Positions 56,931 through 64,000 of a DNA stretch of 64,000 bases are shown here, in pieces (position 1 is the first letter of the stretch; each line of letters opens with the position of its first letter). The stretch is from Tetraselmis striata (lineage: Eukaryota; Chlorophyta; Chlorodendrophyceae; Chlorodendrales; Chlorodendraceae). The notes beneath the pieces were generated by a model, which ran no database searches, had not been told where the DNA came from, and was given only the letters and a program-made list of their open reading frames with translations. Where the stretch lies: contig VCJN01000700.1 in NCBI GenBank assembly GCA_006384855.1, positions 1 through 64,000 of the forward strand, read 5' to 3'. Position numbers and translations under genes: made by a program.

Positions 56931-59138
56931 CTACAGCGACTGCGGGGTGGAAGCAGTAACATGAGAAGACGCAGAGTGGGCACGAGCACACGCATCAGAC
57001 TTGGCCATCTGCACACCGGCAGAGAGGATGCCGCCCAGGGTACCATGCACGCAAGCCGAGACCCGCTGCAACAGCCCCCGCCGTGTGCGCGACAGGTGAC
57101 GGCGGAACTCAGCAGGTTGGCCGGCGACAAAGTTTCGAAGTGCCTGAACGGATTGACCACGAAGAAAGCAAGAGGTCGGGGCGGAAGGACCGCCAGGGAA
57201 GTTGCGCACAGCCAACAGCACCGCGAAGATGTAGACCACAGTCAAAGCGGACTTCCCGAGTCGGCCGCGGTCCTCAACCACAAAAGGGTAGTACCGGTGA
57301 ACACCCTGCACTGGGGCGGAAGACGCCCGGTCCGCTGCCAACTTAGCATGCTCCGCCTCGGTCGCCGCGATTCCCGGGATGCACCAGCGGGGGTCGTTGC
57401 TCCAAGTGGGGGTCGTGGAGGACACGCACGCGAAGTCGATCATGTAATCGCACGCTGCCCCTCCCCACCCCGCCAGCGTCAGGTCCGACGGCCGCGAGCG
57501 GTCCGTTGGGCGCAGCCCACTCGTCTCAAGGGTCAAGTCGCCGGCTCCCGAGCGGTCCCGGTCAAGCACCGCCCCCGCATCAATTGCCACAGATGCCCAC
57601 AGATTCTTCAAAGCGGTATGCATGCGGTGCTTGTAGTTCGCTACGGGGCATATGGGTAGATGATCCACGATGAAATCCGTAGCGCTCCGGTTCGAGCCAT
57701 CCGTAGAGCGAAGCCATAAGGGATCAATACCACACGTTGGGCCAGGGCAAGTGACAAGCGCGGAACCTCCGCGCGGGCAAAGGCCCAGTACCCGCGCAGC
57801 GGCGGCCGCATAAGCAGCATGGGGAATCTTGCGGGCGGACTCGTGATCCGACTGGAAAAGCGATAGGGAGCCCGGCCCGCACGCGCTGTACAGGCGCAGG
57901 GTATCAAGTCGCAAGGCCGCTGCACCAGTACGTTGGAAGCTGAGATCGAGGGCCACGAAGTCACGCAAGCGAATCGCACGGCTGAGGTGGCGTTGGACAA
58001 CCATGGTCGTGGGTTGATCATCGGAGGTCGCACCCGAACCCGTACCCGAGGGCGGAGCAGTAGAACCTGGCAGCGATTCTGGGAGGGAAACAGTGGCTGC
58101 TGACGGAGGGGGTGCCACTAATTCGCCCGGCGACGGTATCTTCAGAGCTACAAAAGCGCATGTAGTAACGGTATTGGCAGTACTCGTACCACCGATAGGA
58201 AGCAATTGCTGGGCAGCAGAGGCGGCCTCACCAGTACCAACTCCAAGAGGAGTGGCCGTAAAAGGAGATGTGGTGACGCGCAATCCTCCGCTAGTGCTCG
58301 TACCCGTACGGGTCGTAGTACCAGCTGCTGGATCCGATGCAGCGGTGGTCGTAGCATTACTGACCGTAAGTAACTCGAAGATCTCATGGGCGTGCCCATA
58401 CGCTGCGCGTGCGCGCCGCACATCTTCTTGCGGTAACGTGGTTAGGGCCCGTACAGTCTCGTACACGCGGCGCGTCTCACGCGCCCATGGCAAAGCACTC
58501 GTAGCCACGGACGACACCTCGGCGCGGACCGCCTCGTATAAGGGGCCAAGGGCGGGCCCGTACTCCCGTACCAGCTTTGGCAGGACAACCGATTGCGCGG
58601 AATAAAACGCCGCAGGGGCCTCGGACTGCAGCAAGGCCAGATTCAGACCGCCAAAATCCGCGGGCATACTCATCTGAACGATTGCAGCCTCCATGCGCGG
58701 TGTAGACTGGTCGCAAGCGTCCAGGCCAAGCAGCGAAAACGCAGCCGAAATGTTGGCGGCGTCCACGGCCTCCAAGAAAGGGTCCAGCTCCGACGGCGGC
58801 ATCATGCGGCTGAGGAAGCCAGTCTGCCGCACCGCGCATACGACCAGCAACCGCATGGCCCCATGGTGGCAGCCGTATCCCGACGTGCCAAAGGAGGCGA
58901 TGCGCTCCAACAGTTTGGCGTGGGCCTCCCGGCGCCGCCCCAACGCGCCGGTCATCCACTCGGGGTAATGGCTAATAGGAGCACCCAGGTACACGGCGCC
59001 ATCCTGGACAGGATCATCGGCCGGGGTCCGAAATCCTCCCGGGGCCAACTTCTCCCGTACTGTCCGCAACTCGGACTCGCTGTCGCCGGGGTGACGAACG
59101 TACCGCGTCTTACTGTCCTGTACCACCAGTCCGACTTT
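56931..59138 (-). CDS. LINE ORF2, C-terminal part (open)
   Basis: About 736 codons are open from the insertion point to the stop. The start (KVGLVVQDSKT) is the RT segment just after the catalytic FADD. Next come LGAPIS, FLSRMMPPSE and long thumb-like helices, a low-complexity Ser/Thr/Gly region (about 58000-58400), then the C-terminal domain with DYMIDFACVSS and AATEAEHAKLAADRAS, and the FPFVVEDRGRLG-type block near the end. Because the frame is intact, this copy was probably complete until the LTR element landed in it. Confidence 0.75.
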   Translation of the reverse strand, partial: KVGLVVQDSKTRYVRHPGDSESELRTVREKLAPGGFRTPADDPVQDGAVYLGAPISHYPEWMTGALGRRREAHAKLLERIASFGTSGYGCHHGAMRLLVVCAVRQTGFLSRMMPPSELDPFLEAVDAANISAAFSLLGLDACDQSTPRMEAAIVQMSMPADFGGLNLALLQSEAPAAFYSAQSVVLPKLVREYGPALGPLYEAVRAEVSSVATSALPWARETRRVYETVRALTTLPQEDVRRARAAYGHAHEIFELLTVSNATTTAASDPAAGTTTRTGTSTSGGLRVTTSPFTATPLGVGTGEAASAAQQLLPIGGTSTANTVTTCAFVALKIPSPGELVAPPPSAATVSLPESLPGSTAPPSGTGSGATSDDQPTTMVVQRHLSRAIRLRDFVALDLSFQRTGAAALRLDTLRLYSACGPGSLSLFQSDHESARKIPHAAYAAAAARVLGLCPRGGSALVTCPGPTCGIDPLWLRSTDGSNRSATDFIVDHLPICPVANYKHRMHTALKNLWASVAIDAGAVLDRDRSGAGDLTLETSGLRPTDRSRPSDLTLAGWGGAACDYMIDFACVSSTTPTWSNDPRWCIPGIAATEAEHAKLAADRASSAPVQGVHRYYPFVVEDRGRLGKSALTVVYIFAVLLAVRNFPGGPSAPTSCFLRGQSVQALRNFVAGQPAEFRRHLSRTRRGLLQRVSACVHGTLGGILSAGVQMAKSDACARAHSASSHVTASTPQSL

Positions 59139-60701
59139 GTATCCTGGGCGCCCGCCAGGCGCGCGCGCCGCTACATGGCGGCGCGGGCGCTGCGGGCGCC
59201 ACACACTTCCTTTAACCTCACCGCATCCTCCTGCCCCTCCCACTCGGCTGCCCCTCGTCAGGGGCCCGCGCCCGTGCCATGCACCAGGGCTATAAGAGGT
59301 TATGGTGCCCTCCTAGCCTCACAGCGTCGCTTCCCGCTGTGTGCTCCGTCTCGATGCGCCGCGCCCGCCTGCACGGCGCGCTCTCCTGGCCATGTCGCCC
59401 GGTTTCTCCGCGAGCGTTTGTATGTCCGACCTCATGCCTGCCCCGCCGCCGCCAGGCGCCGGCGGATCCTCCGACCAGTGGCCCGCACTCGACCAATCCT
59501 TTGGCCTCCTATCCCCTGCCTCCTGGGGACAAGTCAGCTCTGCAGCGGTCCAACACGCTGTGCAAATGCAGCAAGCTGCCTCAGCCGAACTGAAGTCTCA
59601 GCTGCTCGCGCTGATGCGAGACATCGCACACGATGCTACCACGGCCGCCGTCCGCGCGGTTCTGCAGGCACATGACCTGCCCCAGCTCTCTCTCCAGTAC
59701 CAAACGGCGCAGCCGGAGCCAGTGCCTCTGCCGCCTGCCGCCCCCGCGCAGCCGGAGCCAGTGCCTCTGCCGCCTGCCGCCCCCGTGCAGCCGGAGCCCG
59801 TGCCTCCGCCGCCTGCCGCCCCCGCGCAGCCGGAGCTCGTGCCTCCGCCGCCTGCAGCCCCCGCGCCGCCGCCGCCCACGCCCGCGCGGCCGGAGCCCGT
59901 ACTTGCCGCCGCCACCTCAGCGCCCGCCGCTATCCGGCACGCCGCCATCCGCGCAGCCACAGCTCGTGCCTCCGCCGCCTGCCGCCCCCGCGGAGCCGGA
60001 ACCCGTACCTGCCGCAGTCACCTCAGCGCCCGCCGCTATCCTGCACACCGCCATCCCTTCAGTCGCCGCCATCTTGCCAGCGCCATCGCCACCGACAAGG
60101 CCCCGCTCCCCCGAGAGGACCATGAAACGTATCGGTGCTGGTTTCCTGGGCTCTATCAACTTCCTCACGATGTGCACCGGACCGGACGTCGCCTTCGCTG
60201 TCAGCGTGCTCAGAAGGTTTCAGTCTGCCCCGCAGAAGAGCCACCTCATGCGTGCTCTGCCATCTCCAAGGCACCCCTGGCCTGGGCATCACCTACGGGG
60301 CCACTGAACCGGGGGGGGCTCGCCTCGTAGTCTACTCAGACTCCGACTGGGCCGCTGACACCAGCAACCGGCGCTCTCAGTCCGGTGACATCAGCATGCT
60401 CAATGGTGCCCATCATCAAAGCCCTGCCAGAACCTACTCACACCCTGCTGCTTAGACAAGCATGGGCACTAGTCAACTGTATGACCGGCCTATGCTTGAG
60501 AGGGGCTGTTATAGTACAGTAGTACTAGCGCAGCGATAGCAGTATCCTGGGCGCCCGCCAGGCGCGCGCGCCGCTACATGGCGGCGCGGGCGCTGCGGGC
60601 GCCACACACTTCCTTTAACCTCACCGCATCCTCCTGCCCCTCCCACTCGGCTGCCCCTCGTCAGGGGCCCGCGCCCGTGCCATGCACCAGGGCTATAAGA
60701 G
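59139..60701 (+). mobile_element. copia-related LTR element, non-autonomous, inserted in the LINE
   Basis: Two identical 160-bp direct repeats (59139-59298 and 60542-60701) bound about 1.24 kb. The internal part encodes a gag-like N-terminus, a proline-rich tract of repeating QPEPVP units, and a shortened RNase H with GPDVAFAVSVLRRF and YSDSDWAADTSNRRSQSG blocks typical of Ty1/copia. No protease, integrase or RT is present, so it is non-autonomous. A purine run (GAGAGGGG) followed by TGTTATAG at 60507 may mark the true start of the right LTR; the left copy would then lack its first 35 bases. No target duplication is seen. Confidence 0.75.
59341..60330 (+). pseudogene. gag-like proline-rich ORF fused to RNase H remnant
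   Basis: A 329-codon frame opens with a hydrophilic region and five QPEPVPxPPAA-type repeats (about 59705-59870). The copia RNase H follows in the next frames: about 60121-60240 (GFLGSINFLTM, FAVSVLRRF), then about 60265-60420 (GTPGLGITYG, DSDWAADTSNRRS). The frame changes show that the RNase H is no longer translated in one piece. Confidence 0.6.
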
Positions 60702-60704
60702 AAA

Positions 60705-60990
60705 GCTCCGTGCAGTACTCGTCGAAAACGCGCGGAACGTGGGCCGCGGCAGTGGCCGCGCCACAATCATCCGCAAAACTCTGGCAAAAAGTATCAGCGG
60801 CGGTACGAGCCACAACCGCTTGCACTGGGCCCGCGATAGCGAGGCAGAAGTATAGCGGGGCCAGGACATCACCCTGGCGTACACCCGTACGAGACTGTAG
60901 GGTGGCGCGCAAAGTACCGGGATCATCCGTCGCGTAGTAGTACAGGTCGCTAGGGCGATCGTACAACATCTGGAAAAAAGGGATCAGGCC
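60705..60990 (-). pseudogene. LINE reverse transcriptase palm fragment
   Basis: The frame holds the FFQMLYDRPSDLYYY segment, the RTGVRQGDVLAPL motif and the catalytic FADDCG box, then runs to FDEYCTEL where the copia-related element begins. Its continuation is the open frame starting at 59138. Joining codons CTT and AAA at the two breakpoints would restore ELKVGL. Confidence 0.75.
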
Positions 60991-61376
60991 ATTTCAAAGT
61001 TGAGTCTGGTTTTGCCAAAAAGGTCGCGCAGGCTGTTTTACACGGTCAAGAGCCGAAATTGGCAGGAAGGTTTAGCGAAAAGCGTGGAGGGAAAACGGAG
61101 TCAGGGGGGGCGCTGCGTGGAACGCAGCGAAAACTGGAAGATGGCAGGCTCAGCTGTTCTGGCTGCTTTTATGTCTACTCGTGCTGCACCCAACAAGGGC
61201 GCAACAACAGTTACTAGTTCCCGTACCACTGCGCAGCACTTGTAGCTGAAAAAGCGGTTAGGTCAAGGATGGAAACCCCATAAACTAGTTTAGATCATTT
61301 CAAAGTTGAGTCTGGTTTTGCCAGTCTTGAGCGAACGTAGAGAGCGGTGGATTGACGGAGAAGGGGTAGCGCCAAG

Positions 61377-63002
61377 TCATGAAGGAGGCACTGGGAAGGC
61401 CACCGCTGCGGAGTCCTGTTGGACTTGGAAGTGGCGGAGGGGGGCGATGTGTCCAAAGAAGAACCACGCGCCAGGAGAAGGAAGAACGTTGGGGTCGATG
61501 TAGTCCAGAACGACATCGGAGTTAGTGGCCCAACCGCCTTGGTAGCGGATGTGGGACAGTGGCGCCCCGATGGCGTTTGCTGCAGAGGCTGCGCCCTTGC
61601 GTAGACTGTGTGAAGTCCAGGAAGTGCCAGCAGGAGGGGCAGCGTTGACTAGGTTGACCGCTGTAGACAACCAGTCTGACATCGTAGCTGCAGTCCAAGG
61701 TTTTGACTGCTCAGCCACATTGACAGCCCAGAAGTTGGAGGCAGCCAAGCCAACAGTAGCCAGGGGGACAGATTGGACGTTGTCGATGAAGTAGCGCAAG
61801 AGTCGTGCCACTCGAGGGTGCTCGGACACTGGAAGGAGAAGCACGCGCAGGTCGTCGGGTCCCCGACGGCCAGCGCGACCCTTCTCGCGGTAGACCTGTA
61901 AGGTGATGTTGTAGGTGTCGACATGCACATCTTGCGCGCGACAGGAGACGCCAGTAAGGCCCCTGGCAAAGAACAGGAAGTTGACAACCGAGGCCAGGAG
62001 GGCTCGGTAGTCGAGGTGGGACTCTGGGTAAGGAGCAGACACAATTAGCTCGGCCTTTGAGACGAAGCGGTAAGCTACATCCGCAGGCAGAGGGACACGC
62101 AAAGGGGCAGCGTCCAGTCGGCGCTGCCGCAACATTAACCCACGCCTTGCCGAAGTGAGGTGTAGGCTGTCCTTGGCGATCGGGACGAGGTTGTGCAGCT
62201 CGAAGAAGGTGTTGATGGCAGACAGGTAGGGCTGCAGCGACTTAGCTGCGATGTGACCTCGCTCCCCGATCCAGGCAACGTACCGAACAACAGTAGCAGT
62301 AGTCGCCTCCAGCGGGCTGATGTTCTCGGAGTCGTGGCAGAACTCAGCGAACTGAGACAGTCTGCCGGCGTAGCTCTTGAGGGTCTGCGCGCTGAGGGAG
62401 CTGGAGAGCAGGTCCAGCGTCCGTTGGCCTAGCTCGTCTGAGCCGAACGCGTCCTGCAGCCGAGATCGCAGTGACGCAGCCCATGGAGCGATAGCTGCGG
62501 GCTCGTCGATTACGTAAGTGCGTCGTTTTACTGACAGAGTTCCACCGGCACGGCTACTGTTCGCAAAGTACTCGGCAGCAGCAGTTAGGTTCCCGGCGGT
62601 TGGCCGGTAGTTGCTGGACGGGTTTGCAGTAGCTTCAGTACGGGTTTGCGGGGCTAGGTTCAGGTAAGAGGGCCGCCCCGCGCGCCCTTCGCGCTCGTAG
62701 CGCCTGTCCCGTGCGTAACGTACACGCGCGAAACTTGGTCGTTGCGAACCGGTTGTAACACGCAGTGTAACAACCGACGAACGCAGAGATGGGGTTGTAA
62801 GAAAGGCGGATGGTTGAGCCGCCATGCGCAGGTGTGCGGATGGTTGAGCCGCACTCGGCTGTAGCTGTAAGAAGCGCCGCACCGAGGAAGGTCTAAATGA
62901 AGTCTGTAAAGTGGGGGGGTCAGGTCCTGACACAGGGCGCTCATCCCGCCGTTGAGCTGCAAGGGTGCGTCTTGCGGCGGTCACCGAAAGGTGGCCTCGC
63001 AA
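61377..63002 (-). CDS. tyrosine recombinase of DIRS-like element
   Basis: 541 codons are open. An N-terminal low-complexity region (1-160) leads into a core-binding domain (about 190-290; SAQTLKSYAGRLSQFAEFC). The catalytic domain has the first Arg in FFARGLTGV, then HSLRKG (H-x-x-R), the GGW box and the nucleophile Tyr in VVLDYI. All active-site positions are therefore present. The open frame begins at a TTG rather than an ATG, only 36 bases after the gag stop. The true start is unclear; frameshifting, re-initiation or splicing from gag could express it. An ATG occurs near residue 80 (MAAQPSAF). Confidence 0.85.
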   Translation of the reverse strand: MRGHLSVTAARRTLAAQRRDERPVSGPDPPTLQTSFRPSSVRRFLQLQPSAAQPSAHLRMAAQPSAFLTTPSLRSSVVTLRVTTGSQRPSFARVRYARDRRYEREGRAGRPSYLNLAPQTRTEATANPSSNYRPTAGNLTAAAEYFANSSRAGGTLSVKRRTYVIDEPAAIAPWAASLRSRLQDAFGSDELGQRTLDLLSSSLSAQTLKSYAGRLSQFAEFCHDSENISPLEATTATVVRYVAWIGERGHIAAKSLQPYLSAINTFFELHNLVPIAKDSLHLTSARRGLMLRQRRLDAAPLRVPLPADVAYRFVSKAELIVSAPYPESHLDYRALLASVVNFLFFARGLTGVSCRAQDVHVDTYNITLQVYREKGRAGRRGPDDLRVLLLPVSEHPRVARLLRYFIDNVQSVPLATVGLAASNFWAVNVAEQSKPWTAATMSDWLSTAVNLVNAAPPAGTSWTSHSLRKGAASAANAIGAPLSHIRYQGGWATNSDVVLDYIDPNVLPSPGAWFFFGHIAPLRHFQVQQDSAAVAFPVPPS

Positions 63003-63038
63003 GGCTCCTGCAGCTCCAACGAGCGGCGCCCCACGCCG

Positions 63039-63914
63039 TCACTCGTGCTCACCTTCGCGGCCGCGTCCACGTCCGCCGCCACGTCCTCGCCCACGCCCGC
63101 GACCTGCAGCTGCAGCCGCCACTCGAGAAGTAGCGGTCGCCTTGGCGCTGCTGGCAACGGTCGCCTCGAAGACACGACGCTCGTAGTCCCGCATGAGGTC
63201 CCCAAAAATCGCAGAACCCAGATGCTCCGAAGCAGGCTGAAAATGCTGAGCTCGCAGCACATCCAGAACACCTTGGTCGCCGTGCACACGCTTGATCTCA
63301 TTCAGCTTCCGCAGGAAGGCTAGACGAAAACGAAACGCCTTGTCGATGGCCTCGGCGTGATTCCGAGCTCTCGCGAGGTAGGGGGTGAAGTCCTGGTTTG
63401 TGGCAGGGACGTAAGGTAGCAGCTCGTCGAGCGCCACGAAAAGGGCGGCCATGTGGGCCCCGAAACACGACATCCACAAATACTCCTCCTGGGCCGGCAG
63501 ACGCCGGTCATCCTGCTTGAGGTACTCGTTCGTTAGGTCGGTGCTTAAAGGGAAAAGTCCAGGCACTCGGCTGACCGGTCGAACGGCCTCGTAACCAGAC
63601 TCTGCTCTCTGCAGTAGCTCTGGCACCGCGAGGTAATCGTCCTCGGCACTCACGGATTTTGCTCCGACACGGCCGCTCTGGGCTAGCTCTAGCAAGTCGG
63701 GGCGCTCTGCGGCTCCCCCGCTGCCTGTCGGCTGTCCCGCGAAGCGCTGCCCGGAGCCGGAGCCATGTGCCCCTTCTCCATCAACAACACGATCACGAGC
63801 CGTCATTTGTGCCACAGCTGTAGCCAGCTCTCGCAGTAATGAAGACTGGGCCCTCATATCTGCGTTCAGCGACTCCAACGTCGGCTCAGCGACGGGTTCT
63901 TCTCCATCTGGCAT
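63039..63914 (-). CDS. gag-like protein of DIRS-like element
   Basis: Starting at the ATG of MPDGEEPV, 291 codons end in an Arg/Gly/Glu tail (RGRGRGRGGGRGRG). The middle contains DDYLAVPELLQRAESGYEAV and a helical region to FGDLMRDYERRVFEAT. No zinc knuckle is visible, and the RG-rich tail may bind RNA instead. The length and position before the recombinase gene match copy 2. I call it gag-like from position and composition. Confidence 0.7.
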   Translation of the reverse strand: MPDGEEPVAEPTLESLNADMRAQSSLLRELATAVAQMTARDRVVDGEGAHGSGSGQRFAGQPTGSGGAAERPDLLELAQSGRVGAKSVSAEDDYLAVPELLQRAESGYEAVRPVSRVPGLFPLSTDLTNEYLKQDDRRLPAQEEYLWMSCFGAHMAALFVALDELLPYVPATNQDFTPYLARARNHAEAIDKAFRFRLAFLRKLNEIKRVHGDQGVLDVLRAQHFQPASEHLGSAIFGDLMRDYERRVFEATVASSAKATATSRVAAAAAGRGRGRGRGGGRGRGREGEHE

Positions 63915-64000
63915 GGTAACGCACGGACGTACGGACGAGAATATCACACTCGGGTGGCGAGCCGGGTGTGGTCTTGAACAACCTGGGGTGACCTTGCTCG

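Larger units (their letters stand above)
56865..60990 (-). mobile_element. LINE retrotransposon, 5'-truncated and interrupted
   Basis: On the minus strand the element starts inside the reverse transcriptase at about 60990, is broken by an LTR element at 59139-60701, and continues to its 3' end near 56865. The 3' end TCATGTAATTA recurs at three other places in the window. The right end abuts the terminal sequence of the neighbouring DIRS-like element, which suggests it inserted there. Confidence 0.8.
60990..64000 (-). mobile_element. DIRS-like gag plus tyrosine recombinase element (copy 3)
   Basis: The best-preserved copy, on the minus strand, cut by the right edge of the window. Reading order is gag (63914-63039), recombinase (63002-61377), then a terminal region to about 60990. 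A 28-bp sequence (CATTTCAAAGTTGAGTCTGG and onward) occurs at 60992-61019 and again at 61296-61323, and the block 61110-61300 resembles 40485-40670 of copy 2. Short split direct repeats like these are a DIRS and Ngaro trait. As in copy 2, there is no reverse transcriptase between the two genes. Confidence 0.8.

Overview
The window looks like nuclear DNA of a green alga (Chlorophyta). It carries a lycopene epsilon-type cyclase and a FLU-type regulator of chlorophyll synthesis, both plastid functions of green plants and algae. It also has a complex I B14 subunit, GT-AG introns in most genes, and a dense load of DIRS-like, LINE-like and LTR retroelements. The species is not identified. Five genes could be assembled exon by exon across splice sites with matching phase; one single-exon gene and one partial gene were also found. 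The rest is mobile DNA, satellites and stretches with nothing recognisable.

Layout: 1-1290 is a decayed DIRS-like tyrosine-recombinase remnant. 2440-5314 (+) is the lycopene cyclase, nine to ten exons. 7709-8116 (+) is complex I NDUFA6/B14. 8.3-13.9 kb holds dispersed repeats and a tandem satellite with alternating 551/572-bp units. 14537-22085 (-) reads best as one six-exon gene joining a U-box, a dynamin-type GTPase with its stalk, two filamin repeats and a C-terminal domain. 22.9-40.7 kb is a retroelement graveyard: a LINE tail, an RT/RNase H element split by about 6.4 kb of foreign DNA, a 25-bp palindromic satellite at several sites, fragments of a possible transposase-related gene, and a decayed gag plus recombinase element. 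41903-44169 (+) is a membrane-anchored SGNH/GDSL hydrolase. 45141-45.7 kb (-) is an unrecognised gene. 49.3-50 kb holds a tRNA-like remnant and a G-rich minisatellite. 51238-51784 is a complete miniature LTR element with target-site duplication. 52420-53882 (+) is a dual-specificity phosphatase. 55121-56335 (-) is FLU. 56.9-64 kb is a nest: a 5'-truncated LINE broken by a young copia-related element, next to a nearly intact gag plus tyrosine-recombinase element that runs off the window.

The host genes do not form a pathway or operon. The cyclase and FLU are both plastid pigment functions but lie 50 kb apart. A feature across the window is long uninterrupted C or G runs (17-33 bases), found in introns of four of the five multi-exon genes and between genes. 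Two apparent one-base frameshifts lie in otherwise good exons (about 17250 and 43374); they could be assembly errors or real lesions. No RNA evidence or database search was available, so exon borders rest on splice consensus, reading phase and remembered family conservation.
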